Counted from the stretch's first letter, positions 21,634 to 33,428 are shown. The stretch is DNA of 64,000 bases from Azolla caroliniana (GCA_043228905.1 JBHGNT010000003.1:5084001-5148000), one strand, 5' to 3'. The notes: generated by a model from the sequence alone, not told the origin. Translations and numbers: made by a program.

Positions 21634-22013
21634 TTACTCCTCATTAACCGGTTCGTCCTCCGCCTCGGGCTGCTCGTCGTTGCTGTCCGCGCCTCCTAGC
21701 TCTGGCTCACCGTCGTGTCGTTTCTTGAACGCTTTGATCCTCTTCCCCGCTACTGGTATCGCCATTCTCGTACCGTCGAGCTCCGCGAGATGGTACGTCC
21801 CATTGTCGTTGGCGCCTGTTACTACGTAAGGCCCGAACCACCTCCTCGCAAACTTCTGCGTGGCCCTGTGCTGATTATCGAGGCTACTGTCGTAGACTAG
21901 CACCCAGTCGCCTTCCTTGATCTTCCTTGGCCGGAGCCGGTGTGTTCGGTCGAACCGGGCTTTGTTCCTTATCCTCGCTACTCGAAGTTTCTCCACGGCC
22001 CATTCTACGTTGA
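21634..22013 (-). pseudogene. E3 integrase C-terminal domain
   Basis: The frame contains RNKARFDRTHRLRPRKIKEG, DWVLVYDSSLDNQH and the GPY/F-type motif RRWFGPYVVTGANDNGTYHL, followed by an acidic tail and a stop at 21634. This is the DNA-binding C-terminal part of a gypsy integrase. There is no chromodomain. It reads openly for its whole length. The upstream catalytic core is absent because of the junction near 22010. Confidence 0.85.
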
Positions 22014-22475
22014 TTTTCTTCTCCTCTCCGACGGAAGACATGTATTGGATGGTTCTTATACTACAATAATCGGATGTTTGGAAGAGGACAAGGTCTGGTC
22101 TACAATATCTTCTTTAATAGTTTGGGAATTGTGGAAGTTTATAAACTTATATGTAAATGTGTATTTCAGAAAGTCAAACAGAACGTGGTTAAGTTAGTCA
22201 AGGAGATATGGTTACTGCTCTTACATACTCTAATAGGTCAATATGAGGCTATAACTAGTGAGCCTATTGTTGTGATTCGTAAACAACAACAATTTCAAGA
22301 AATTTGGAAAAAGGCAATGGTCTTCACCTCTTTTGGAGAGAGAATAAAGTGGAGATATGCTCCACTTGTCGGTTGATGTGGGTATGAGGATTATAATCTA
22401 TTGTATGAATTCATTGTAGCCTTTGGGCATCTTTCCATTAATACCAAGGTGAATCTTTATTTTTATTTTTTTTTA
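22014..22475 (+). mobile_element. LINE-3 family fragment
   Basis: The sequence is closely similar to 33150-33490 and to 34110-34190 (shared text includes GGAAGACATGTATTGG, GGTCTACAATATCTTC and TTGTAGCCTTTGGGCATCTT). It ends in a T-rich stretch near 22456-22475 corresponding to the LINE-3 3' end. Because it is contiguous where LINE-3 is interrupted, it documents the empty site of the insertion at about 33489-34027. Confidence 0.75.
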
Positions 22476-22557
22476 AATGTGTGTTTTCACCAAAGTGAGA
22501 GTTGTAACAAAGACAACAACTTACATTTACTAAATAGAAACGACATTGTACGACCGT

Positions 22558-23289
22558 TGTCGCGTTGTTACACACGTGCGTGTAGAAAGGGGGCGGGACC
22601 ACGGGGGTCTCGGACGAGGGAGCTCGAGAGACAAGAAAACCGACTTTGAACACGGCCCAGAGGCAGCCGAGCACGAGAGAGGGAGAGAGGAAAGAAAGCA
22701 TGCGCGCGCGGCACCGACTCTTATGCATAGGAAACAACGGGTTGTGCTCCCGACACCACCAAATACACCAATATGCACAAATAGTTATCAGTATGTATAT
22801 TACAAGGGAAAGAATACAACCTTGGCTTCGAGACGGACCAAGGTGGGGTATGTTACAACGGCAGTCTGCTGCCAAGCCGCCGATTGGGGAGCTCTCAGCC
22901 TCGTCGCGCCGAGCGGGGCCTTGCGCAGGAGGCCGGGCAGAAGCAAACCCCAAAACCGACATGAACTCTCCACCCACACGACGAAGAAGAAGAAGAAAAG
23001 AAGAAGAAAAGGGAACTACAAAGAAGAAACCCTAGAATGAAGCAAGAGTATGAGAAATTGCCTAACCCTAAACTAACGGTATACCCTCTAACACAAAAAT
23101 GAGCAACCCCATACAAGAGACCCCTCCCTTCCTTTTATAGCCCAAGGAGGGAGGAACGTTACAATGTGGGATCAATGCCCCCCGTTATTCTATACATCGT
23201 TTTCCTACTATACATGTGCACATGTTGCACACCACCGACTTGCCCTATTCCACCCCGGTTTCACACTATAGCCAGAAATCTTCACGACA
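22558..23289 (-). repeat. E2 3' LTR
   Basis: The plus strand reads TGTCGCGTTGTTACACACG...AAATCTTCACGACA. The minus-strand TATA motif is GGCTATAAAAGG near 23135-23146. It is almost identical to the LTR at 27693 and the same length. The purine tract at 23290-23301 (minus GGTGGGGGCGGA) marks this as the 3' copy. Confidence 0.9.
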
Positions 23290-23301
23290 TCCGCCCCCAC
23301 C

Positions 23302-24660
23302 AAACCGTGTGTCCACCGGTACGTGCCAAGTCCGGAAAAGGGTGAGAGATTATGGCCACGGTGATCAACCAGGTCTTTTGCCTTAGCGGCACCCGTCTGT
23401 CTCGCCGGCTCGCTACCGGCCTTGATTCGTCGCCTCCATCTGATCCACCACGTCCGCTGCACGGACCTTCTTCTTCAACGGCCTTCTCGAACACCGTTGC
23501 TAATCCGGTCTCTCTTCCTTCGCCCATATTGTGCATGCCGCCCCTCGCGTACTGTGTGTCCTCTGTGTTCGAGGAACACCTTGTTGTAGTAGCCCGCTTG
23601 GCCACTTTCGTCTTGCGCTGCTGCTACCGGTTCGGAGCCTTCCGCTTGTCGTCATCCCCTTGCCCCCACCAGCTTGTTATCTCGGGTTTTGCATGCCACG
23701 CCAGTCGTTGCCACCCCGACTGAGCCGCCGAGATCTCCGAAGCGGGTGTCGAGGATCCTCCGGACTTCGATATTGCCTCCTATCTTCAACCGTGCAGCTT
23801 GTAACGCTCCCTCGTCCACATTCCCAACATCGTTGTGTGTCGTCTTTTGTTCCCTTGTTCGGTGCCACCCGCACTAAACCCCACTCGCCGGTCCAATACC
23901 TCCTTGCCGCTCTGCCTTCGCCAACCGATCACGTTCTCCTGTCGCCACCGTCCTTTCCTTTAGGGCTCACGCAAGCACTCGGGCCGACCACCGGATCAGT
24001 GTGAGGATCTCCATGGGACCTCCCCCTTTGCCGCCTCGGCTGCCCGCCTTGCCGCCATCACCGTTCTTCCCTCTTGGTCTCACGCCGGCTCTCGGGCCGA
24101 CCGTCAGAGTGTCTTAGAACCGGTGTGTGTAAGGTCGCGGCAGCACCGCTTACCGTTTTCCTCTCGCCGTAGTCCCAACCTTCTCGTCGGCCTCTTTTGC
24201 TAGTCACATTCACCTGCCGCCACCGATGTCTCCTATAGGACTCACGCTGGCACTCAGGCTGACCGCCGGATTGGTGTGAGGATCTCCGCAAACCGCCCCT
24301 CGCCACCACCGTTCATCACTCTAGGTCTCACGTCGGCTCTAGGGCCGACCATTGGAGTCTCTTGAACCGGTGTGAAGGATCCTACTCAGGCTCGTTGTAT
24401 ATCGGACCCTTATCCCGGGTTGTTTTTCTCCGCAAGTCGAGAGTGTGGCTTGTTCCACACCCTCCCTTGTGGTACTGTCGTACCGTGTTCCCGGCCTCTT
24501 TCTAGGACTGCCTCTTCCTCCCTTCCAGATCGGTTATCCGAAAGTCCGCCCCGCCCGGTTCTCGTCCGGGTCCGACCGTCACTCCACATTGCCGGGGCCC
24601 ATTCTCTTGTAGCCACCATCAGTATCTTAGTCTTACGTCGGATCCGATACCTGCATTACG
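23302..24660 (-). repeat. E2 degenerate 3' repeat region in place of RT/integrase
   Basis: A GC-rich block contains diverged repeats of a motif like CTCACGCCGGCTCTCGGGCCGAC followed by a GGTGTGxAGGATC-type ending, seen near 23965, 24085, 24242 and 24327. A diverged form of the same repeat is present in E1. Short minus-strand frames are Arg/Glu/Gly-rich with many stops and no enzyme motif. Confidence 0.5.
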
Positions 24661-24665
24661 AATGG

Positions 24666-26522
24666 TCACCCTGTTGACCGGTTGCAGGTCCTGGATGAAG
24701 CACAATGTGTCTTCTTCTTTGGCACGGTAAACCACCGATTCGAATATGGGGCGTTCGACGGTTCAAGGATGCCCATCTCCACCTTCTGCTTCAGTGGCTC
24801 CATCAACTTCGGGATGTGAGCTCTGGGTACCGGAATCAGCTTGAGATTCCACGGCACATGCGGCACCGTGAATATCACCATCGGCTCCACGATCGTCGGG
24901 TCTACGCACCCGATCTCCTCCGGCCAGAATGCGAAGGCTCTCATGTGCCTTCCGAGCATCCTCCGAAACCGGTCCTCCTTCGCTGGCAATAGAAACCCAC
25001 CCCCACCAACCTTGAGCTCCCGTAGCGTTATGTCGGTGAATCAGTGCCCTATGCCGACCGGTTGACATAAACTTGGGTCCGACGTGACCCCCTTTATCCG
25101 CTCTCCGCTACCCTCCGGCAAGGGTGCCGCGATTGGCCTCACCTTCCGGTCCACAGTCTTGTACTTGGTATCCACGCGGTTCGTCCGACCGAACCCAACC
25201 TTTTCCCCGAAGTCAACGATGACTTCGTACATCTCCACTAAACTAACCGGAACTGCCCAATCTTCACTAAGGCCTCCTTCGACAACCTCACGTAATTCCC
25301 CCAAGGTGTCATCGAAGGAGACCGCCTCCACGGTACTGCCAATCTCTTCGTCGGGGCCGAGGACCCCGAGCGCCCTGAGTCTCTCTTCCGCCTTCTTCTT
25401 TTCCTGACCACTGATGTCGGCTATGGTACAACCTCCATTATCGGAGGACCAAAATTTTCTACCTATGGTACACGTGTGGGGTTCTTCTGGGGTGTCCGGA
25501 CTATCGCGGACCCACGCCTTGATAGCCCTCTCTAAAAATCCCCTCGGCTCTGGCCGCCGAGGATCTGACGATTACGCTCATGGTTCGGCCTCACCGTCAA
25601 AAACTGAACGGAGCGATGTCCGTCCTGGCTCTTTACGCGCGCGTACGCTAATCCGTTGTTAAGCACCTTCGTTTCCATCCGTGCCGTTGTATGGCTCACC
25701 GAGTATCACCGGGTGTGAGGAGGTTTCCTGCACAAAGAAGTGTTGATCTATCTCAACGTCACCGATCTTTACACATACATTCGGGCACGCACCATGCAGC
25801 TCCTTCGTAGCGTGTGTCACCGCGCGAATCTTCCACCCGTGCTTGGTGTTGATCGGCCAATTCCCCTTTTTGTAGAAGTCCATGGACATCAGGTTGATCT
25901 CCGAGCCGTGGTCTACCAATGCCACCACCGGCTCCTGCACGTCACCAACCCGGACAAGGGTCTCCGTAGTGGCCCTGGCCCAATGCGGCTTCGCGTAGTA
26001 GTTGTCCGTCAACTCATCCTCTAGGGTCGTGTCTTCTAGGTGCGTCGTCCGCACCTCCACAGGCTTCTCCAGCTCCGGCTCCATCGAGAGCTGCTTCCGC
26101 TTCACCAAGTCCACAATGGAGTCGTGGAATTCCTTCTTGGCAATTCCGAGCACCTCCCTCAGCAACAGCTCCACCTTGCTGTCGAGAAACCGCTCCTCGA
26201 GGACCTTCCGCAGGTCCGTTGATCTCTTGATCTTCGTGCTCAGCCAGTACCCGGCCCTTTTTGTTTTATCGGGCACCTCGATGTTGCCAGCATCGTTCTG
26301 CTTTGGTCCGAACTGGGTCTCGTACCATTGTGAGGGATCGGGGCCCCCAGCCCTTCCCACGCGCTTGTCTTCTACCAGAACCTCGTAGTTCTGGAATGCG
26401 GCTTCCACGAAGCCTGTCTTTTCTTCAACCGGATCGTCCCATCCAATGACCTCCCGGATACGTTGTTCCGCGCGGTTCGCCTCCTCCTTCCTTAGCCGTA
26501 CCCCGGAGAGGCCTTCCAGCAC
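24666..26522 (-). pseudogene. E2 protease, pre-RT segment and RT start
   Basis: The frame at 25659-26522 ends with a retropepsin-like region: VVALVDHGSEINLMS holds a DHG variant of the catalytic triad, and HPVILGEPY is the second conserved block. The same frame resumes at 25331 (TKYKTVDRKVRPIAAPLPEG, a pre-RT block) and 24989 (MGILEPSNAPYSNRWFTVPKK, the beginning of RT). After PKK a frameshift leads into LCFIQDLQPVNRVTIRNAG in the neighbouring frame, and then RT stops. All segments share one frame with gag, so the parent was a single gag-pol frame. Confidence 0.75.
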
Positions 26523-26599
26523 CAGCGGCCAGAATCTGAAGTCTTTCGCCTTCCGGCCCTCGTCGCCCCCGACCTAGATACCGGCCGACGCGGAGTAGT

Positions 26600-27653
26600 G
26601 GACGACCTTTGCATGTCGCGCCGCGGCTTCTTCCATGAAGCGCTTCATCCCGTCACGCCCAGTGTTCAACTCTATGGCTTTCCACGTGTCGTCGACATGC
26701 ACCCGCCCATTCTAGAGGTACACCACGTTGGCCTGGAGTGCCTCTACGAAATCCGCGCATTCTTTCTAGATGTGACCGACCACGTCACACAACATGCATC
26801 GTTGCCCTTTCAACGGCCTCCGGTCACGAGGTTGATCGTCGTTGTCCCTCCGTGCTTGTGCGATCTGGAGGTCGCACACCATTTGCATCAGCTCACCCGC
26901 TCCTCCAGAAGAGGCTTGGACCACTCCGCTCGAGACTGGGCTCGTCTCGAGCCAATTCCGAGTCTCTTCCTTCCTAGCCGGCACCGATACCGGCTCCTCA
27001 AGCTTCCTCGCCGGGACCGGCCCCGACGTCGTCGAGCCCTCATCGCTCCAATCCCTAAACCCTAAACCCTAAACCCCTTTGACCACGGCCCAATCGGCCG
27101 TGAGGCCGTCATCCGTCTCCAATAGGAGAGCCACCTTCTCCCGATCCAGCGTGTGCACCGACTTGACGAACAGCAAGACCCTGCTCATATCGAGCACGGT
27201 CCGATATAGCGTCGACAGCCTAGCGAATCGTTGTTCGAATTCCTGGAGGAGTACTAACGCGTTCCTCCCCTTTCCAGGGCTCTCAACCCAAGCCATGAAG
27301 TTCCGCTTCAACAGCCGAAGCGAATCGCCGTACCCGTACTTCTCGAGGAGCCACCCCTCGAGCTCCACCCAAGCATGGGATCCGGCCAGCACCTCGAGCA
27401 CCTCCGCGTGGATGCTCGGCGTCACCACTCGAGGGAATCCGGACAGCCGTCTGTCCTCCAAGATGTCCCTCATGATCATTTCGGCCCGATAGGCCTCCAA
27501 ATAGCTCGTGGCATTCTTCCCACCGAATCGGCCTATGGTGCCGACAATCGATTCTACGGCCCTATCAAGGGCACCCATTCCCTCATGAGCACTCACTAGC
27601 CGGTCGACGGCTAATGCCATAGCTTCAGCAAGCTCATATCCCCTCATCTTCAA
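26600..27653 (-). pseudogene. E2 gag with zinc knuckle
   Basis: The frame 27069-27653 encodes a gag capsid-type helical protein (NATSYLEAYRAEMIMRDIL, WVELEGWLLEKYGYGDSLRLL). It ends at a TAG within a telomere-type repeat at 27053-27076 but continues in frame through 26766-26984 to CMLCDVVGHI-stop-KEC. That is C-x2-C-x4-H-x4-C with one stop codon inside. The order and single frame agree with a gag-pol fusion of the parent element. Confidence 0.75.
27053..27076. repeat. Short telomere-type repeat in E2 gag
   Basis: Three perfect CCCTAAA heptamers are followed by CCC. On the coding (minus) strand this is TTTAGGG repeated, which introduces the in-frame TAG that truncates gag. Confidence 0.9.
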
Positions 27654-27672
27654 CTCCTTTGCCGCCTTCTTT

Positions 27673-27688
27673 CACATCGGGTTCACCA
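27673..27688 (-). other. E2 primer binding site, probably tRNA-Trp
   Basis: Four bases after the 5' LTR the minus strand reads TGGTGAACCCGATGTG. From memory this is complementary to the 3' end of plant tRNA-Trp (CACGTCGGGTTCACCA) with one mismatch, at a CpG. A sequence search against plant tRNAs would settle it. Confidence 0.6.
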
Positions 27689-27692
27689 AAGA

Positions 27693-28424
27693 TGTCGCGT
27701 TGTTACGCGCGTGCGTGTAGAAAGGGGGCAGGACTACAGGGGTCTCAGACGAGGGAGCTCGAGAGACAAGAAAACCGACTCCAAACACGGCCCGGAGGCA
27801 GCCAAACACGAGAGAGGGAGAGAGGAAAGAAAGCATGCGTGCGCGGCACCAACTCTTATGCATAGGAAACAACGGGTTGTGCTCCCGACACCACCAAATA
27901 CACCAATATGCACAAATAGTTATCAGTATGTATATTACAAGGGAAAGAATACAACCCCGGCTTCGAGCCGAACCAAGGTGGGGTATGTTACAACGGCAGT
28001 CTGCTGCCAAGCCGCCGATTGGGAAGCTCTCGGGCCCATCGCGCCGAGCGGGGTCTTGCACAGGAGGTCGGGCAGAAGCAAACCCCAAAACCGACACGAA
28101 CTCTCCACCCACACCACGAAGAAGAAGAAGAAAAGAAGAAGAAAAGGGAACTACCAAGAAGAAACCCTAGAACGAAGCAAGAGTATGAGAAACTGCTTAA
28201 CCCTAAACTAACGGTATACCCTCTAACACAAAAATGAGCAACCCCATACAAGAGACCCCTCCCTTCCTTTTATAGCCCAAGGAGGGAGGAACGTTACAAT
28301 GTGGGACCAATGCCCCCCCTTATTCTATATACCGTTTTCCTACTATACATGTGCACATGTTGCACACCACCGACTTGCCCTATTCCACCCCGGTTTCACA
28401 CTATAGCCGGAAATCTTCACGACA
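27693..28424 (-). repeat. E2 5' LTR
   Basis: The plus strand reads TGTCGCGTTGTTACGCGCG...AAATCTTCACGACA, matching the 3' LTR over its full 732 bp. Differences are mainly transitions, many at CpG. The primer binding site lies immediately downstream on the minus strand. Confidence 0.9.
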
Positions 28425-31400
28425 CTGTTGTATGTAGGGGAAATGGAATCATAAAACAACTTCTCTTGTGTGCTTAAATGGAATCATAAAATAAATTATC
28501 ATGACGAAGATAAATCAGGGAAAATCTATATTATCCACTATATTGAATACAAAAAATATAATTTACTAATTATACAAAAGGACTTTACACATGCTCCCCA
28601 AAGTCAGTTAATTGTCATTAAAAAATGTCCCAAGTTGTGTGCTCTAAATGATTTGATGTTATACATATGCACTCACACACACACACATATTCTCTAATGA
28701 TCAGTCTGGCATGATGGAGATCAACGTATCCCCTTATCATCATGTCAATTGTGGATGTTGTATCACCACTAGTTTACACAATCTATCAAGTTTTGTTGGT
28801 ATATAAAAGCATCTCCTTCATGGTCACCAAGTGTTGTTCACTCCTAGATTTTAACATAAGTAATGTCAATTTTGGTAGTTTTAGCCCCTACCATGTACAC
28901 CAATCATAGAGAATAGTTCATACTATCCATAATTGCTCAAGTATAGAAAACATCAAACTTTAGTTCAAGGATGTCCTTGTACATGTACTTTACACCAATA
29001 AGCCACAATAGTTCATACTATCCATAATCCCTCAAGTATAGAACACATCATACTTTAGTTCTAGGATGACCTTGTATGTTAGAGATCATTCCTAGTGTAA
29101 GCATAAGACAAGGAAAGAAAAGGTGTGGATCCACCCGACCACCCTCGAGCAAAGGGATCCAGATGGACTGGAGGCTTGATCGGCGTCCCATACCACTATC
29201 ATGGCATTGAGTCGTACCTGGTACTAGCGCGCTCACAACAAGATTATGTTCACCACAAGATCACAGTTTCGACGTAGTCAATTGATGTGTCTAATGAGGG
29301 TAGCTAGGGCTCATATTTATAACCAAACCTAAGGCCCCCATGCAAGTTCACACTTGGCCCGTATGGGTTGTCTTAATTCCTAGGATTAAAAGTAATCCTC
29401 CCCTCTTTACACTATCGATTAACCCTCACACTTTATCCTCGTGTGTAGAATACTACGGTAGAACTTACCACAGGATAAATTATAATCATGCCCATAACAT
29501 TGTAGCGAGAAAAACAACATCACTTAGTAGGAGAGCAAGGAGAACATTACCGACTACACTTTGAATGTGTTGTTGTGCACACAGAGATGATAGTAGAGAC
29601 AAGATATAAGCAAATAGTGCAACAATGAGTTAGTTAACTTTCTCCCTCACCTATAATTTAAGGAGTTCATATACAATTACACAAAAGGAGAAGTACAATA
29701 GAGTGGCTAGCTTTACTTCTTACATAGTCTAATTATGTCTTATTTGTTGGACCTCCTAAATGGGGCCCCTTTCCAAATCTTAGGATTTAATATTCAAAAT
29801 AAAGTAGCTTATGTATCTATAGCCTATTTTACAAGAATGACCTCAAACAAATTTACAAGTCACCAACACATGGCAACATTAGGAGAGAACAAGTTGTTCT
29901 AAACAACTTTGTGAAGTTTGTTGAAATATTTCACCTTGAATTTGGTGGATATTATTGGAATCATTCCTCTTTTAAAGTGAGTTTTCCACTTTTGACAATC
30001 AAAATCCAATGTTTAAAAAGTAGTGTTTGCTCTTTGAGTAACACTTCCTAGGTGCCAATTTGAGACTATACAATGGCTTCTTCACTAGTCAAATATGCAC
30101 TATTTTGTGCTACTGCCTCTTGAATAGCTCCCTCATGATAGCCAAGCTAGTAGGGTATGAAGATTAGAATTGCTAGATAATGTAGTGTATCTCAAGAAAC
30201 AACCTATGTTGTTCTCAAGTAGCATGGCTACGCAAGAAGAATGTTGCTACATGAGCAATCAATACTAATCGAGAGTGCACCACTTGATCCATGAAAGAGT
30301 GTAGAGCCTAGGTGGCCAAGACCAACAATGAAACCTAGCCTTGGCCTTGCCAACCCTACCCCACTTTCACACTACCCTCACTTCCCCCTTCCTCTCGTGT
30401 CAACACAAAAACACACAAGCCCCCCCTTGTATGTACAATGTCCCTATCGAGCTACAAAAAATAACAACAACTACTATTCAAGACTCTCATGGTCCCACAA
30501 TTCTAGTAGGAACATATATTCAAACACAATGTGCACATTGAGAAACAACACAACCACATGTTCTCTTGCATGTATAACTTCCATCACATGCTAGAAAAAA
30601 ACAAAACCACCACTTCAAACCATCCTCCATCTTTGAAGACCCACACGATTCTACACAAACTTCCGCACTCTTCTCGTGGATTTTCATGACAATGTGTATT
30701 CATGCACAATGTGAACAGTTGAGCTTGTTATTTCAACTTCATCATCCAATCCACCAACTTGTCTTTCATATTCAATATCATTTGTTCCTCTCTCCTCTAC
30801 TAATTTGCACATTTTCACACCACCTCGTCCATTTCACGTGTGTGACAACAATAGAAGAGAAAAAGGTGGTTGTAATTATAGCCAAGGAAGCAACAACCTA
30901 TGTGTTGGAAGTTTAACCCTTCTTGGCCTTTGCGAACTTCTTCGGCAATTCATCTAGAACTACTTGATGTTCATGACATTGTTAACTACCCTTACACACA
31001 AAAATTGCTCCTTTCATTGTCGCTATGAAATCTAGCATTTCAGACCCCCTTACATACATGGTTTGCCTTCATGAACTTTTTGACATAATTTCTAATTGTG
31101 ACCCATAGTTCATCTTATGTTTCTAGACATGCATATTTGGTCTCCTCAAAACCTTGTTGAAGTTGTTGAGGATGGAATTGATGATAAACTCAAGTTCAAG
31201 GTGCCTCCCTCAATGGAATTTAAGGACACAGATATATATGAAGTCGAAGATGTCCTGTCATACCATTCTTGTCTCTTATCTTGACTTATGTTTTGTCTAT
31301 GTTCCTCATTGCCCCCGATTTGGCTCATTCAATAATTCAGTCTCATTTTTTTCTCATCCTCTGATCCACTCTCATCCCCTCATCAAAGTTCTCAAGTGAT

Positions 31401-31739
31401 GTTATGAATATGCGATAATCGAGGTTAGATTTATTAAAGTACTAAGGATGGTGTGGCAAGATGCTAAAACGTCAAAATGGGAATATTACATTCAAAAAGT
31501 TAACCCTCAATGTTGGCCCAAATACAAGGTTAAAATGTCATTTAACATCTCCAATCATCTATTACTCACTCACACAATTTAAAAACGACGTCGAAGTGCC
31601 AAGGTGTTAAAATGCCAAAATTGGAATATTACATTCTAAATGTTAACCCCCATTGTTGGCCCCAATACAAGGTATGATGCCAATCAAGTATTGTTGGCTT
31701 CCATGTGGTACATTTTGTCGGCTTGGTTGTGTACACGTT
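28425..31739. other. Unassigned AT-rich DNA
   Basis: No recognisable gene or element. It contains a 95-bp tandem duplication (28913-29077), a CA microsatellite at about 28672-28686 and several short frames without family resemblance. Confidence 0.4.
28913..29077. repeat. 95-bp tandem duplication
   Basis: ATAGTTCATACTATCCATAA starts at 28913 and again at 29008. The following text, including CTCAAGTATAGAA and ACTTTAGTTC, is repeated with few changes. Confidence 0.75.
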
Positions 31740-33428
31740 CGGGTTTATCACAAGTTGACTTATTAGAAATTTCCTTTGGGGATCTAAAGATGGTTCATAT
31801 GTGAGAGCCAAAGTATCTTGGAAAGTCATTACAACTCCAAAGGACGAGGGGGGTCTGGGATTGATTGATCCTCTATTACAATTTAAGGCTTTTTTGGGAA
31901 AATTTATTATAAGAGGTTGGTTGCCAAATGGGGAGCCATGGAAAAAAATCTTAAGTCACATAATGGTTAAGGTTATGCCTTCTACATGTGGCAACTGGAA
32001 AGATAGTATTAGATGGTGGTTTTTAAGAGATTTTAATCATTCCCTTGATACTTTTCACCAAGATAAGTTTTTTCGGGGTATCATGAAAGCATGGTGGGAT
32101 TTGAAACATAACTTGGTCCAATCTCTACCATCATGTATGGAGGAATGGTTGCGCCAACCCCTCATAATGAACCCATTGTTTCTATCAAAGGCGGGGGGAA
32201 TGTTAGGGAAAAGAACTAGGTTGAAATGGTTTGATTTTGATAGAGAAGAAGCTAGATCAGTAAGGAATTGGTTGTATTTTTCTTCTTCAACGATGGAAAA
32301 CAAAACCCAGCTCTGTGGCACAATTTGGGGTGGAAACATTATGTATGCAGAAATCGATAGAGTGTTTAATATGTATTCCTTTCAGCCTTCTCAAAGTGGT
32401 CTATTTTGGTATGGTATGTCTTGTTGGGGGTCAAGGGTTATAAAAACTCTCGTGGTTCTTTATTTCGATGTTTTATGTTTTGCACGGCTTCATTCTATCG
32501 TTATGGAATACGAAGTTGTATCTCAAGGGAGTATGTTGCATGTTTGTATATTGTGGGAAAACAGTAAAAAAGGGATGTTGAATCCACACCCAAATGATAT
32601 AAACAATTTATCTGAATTGTGGGTTTACGAGAATAAGCCCATTGACAAACTTTTGTGGGATCCCAATGAATGGAAATGGCAAAGCATATCAACACAAGGA
32701 ATGCTAGGCAAGCAAATCCCATTTTTTTAGTACTCGGTAAAAATTGGTAGAGAATTGCTAACGAGACGTGTGGCTGTTACGCCAACAACATGTAAATTTT
32801 GGAGCTTGGATAATGTACGACACTCTTGGTTGAATGCTTATTGGAAATTGTTGTTGGCCATGCAATTTCCTAGAAAAGTTGTCTTGTTTAGATGGTTGTT
32901 GGTACATTATCGCACCCCTGTGAAGTCATGGATGAAGGGGCATTGCCATGATTTAAAATGTGACAATTGTGGTTTTCCCAGTGAAACGGTGCACGATATG
33001 TTTTATGGGTATGTCCTATAGCTAGAACAGTATGGAAAAGAATGTTGAGAATTTTGTATCCTATTTATGGTAAACAGGTGTACACATGGGGTTTTGGGAG
33101 ATGGGGAAGCTTGGCTAAAGAAATACACAATTATGAAAGGGACTATGTTGATTTTCTTCTCCTCTCTTATGGAAGACATGTATTGGAGGCCTCTTATTCT
33201 ACACCAATCCATTGTTTGGAAGTAGACAATGTTTGGTCTACAATATCTTCTTTAGTAGTTTGGATATTATGGAAGGCAAGATGTAAGTGTGTATTTCAGA
33301 ATGTCAAACCGAATGCGGTTGAGTTATTCAAGGAGATGTGGTTGATACTCCTGCATACTCTAAGAGGTCAATATGAGGCAATACATGGTGAGCCTAATGT
33401 TGTCTTTCTCAAGCAACATCAATTTTGA
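31740..33428 (+). pseudogene. LINE-3 ORF2 C-terminal part
   Basis: Text such as RNFLWGSKDG, KVSWKVITTPKDEGGLGLID and FKAFLGKFIIRGW is the conserved end of plant LINE RT. The frame at 32755-33021 has WKLLLAMQFPRKVVLFRWLL and CDNCGFPSETVHDMF, a zf-RVT domain. The tail (33042-33428) includes VDNVWSTISSLVVWILWKAR. Stops at 32728-32730 and 33019-33021 and a frame change separate the parts. Confidence 0.75.

Larger units (their letters stand above)
20871..22013 (-). mobile_element. E3: 3' end of a Ty3/gypsy element
   Basis: A minus-strand LTR (20871-21557) is followed by the purine tract GGTGGGGGCGGA and by the C-terminal domain of an integrase. The rest of the element is missing, as the sequence changes to LINE text within a 20-bp shared tract at 22009-22028. 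The left flank is ACGT (20867-20870), within Copia-1. E3 retains an integrase end that E1 and E2 lack, so it may represent an autonomous relative. Confidence 0.8.
22558..28424 (-). mobile_element. E2: complete but non-autonomous Ty3/gypsy element
   Basis: Two 732-bp LTRs (22558-23289 and 27693-28424) enclose, on the minus strand, a primer binding site, gag, zinc knuckle, protease, a pre-RT segment and only the start of RT. The remainder to the purine tract is a degenerate repeat region. The flanks CCGT (22554-22557) and CTGT (28425-28428) form a 4-bp target duplication with one CpG-type change. LTRs differ by roughly 4 percent by eye. RT core, RNase H and integrase are absent, so mobility would have required an autonomous relative such as the source of E3. 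Confidence 0.85.

Noticed and set aside
22546-23040. Frames of 130-180 codons repeated at 27672-28211
   Set aside because: They lie wholly within the two E2 LTRs, which explains why they occur twice. No coding signal.
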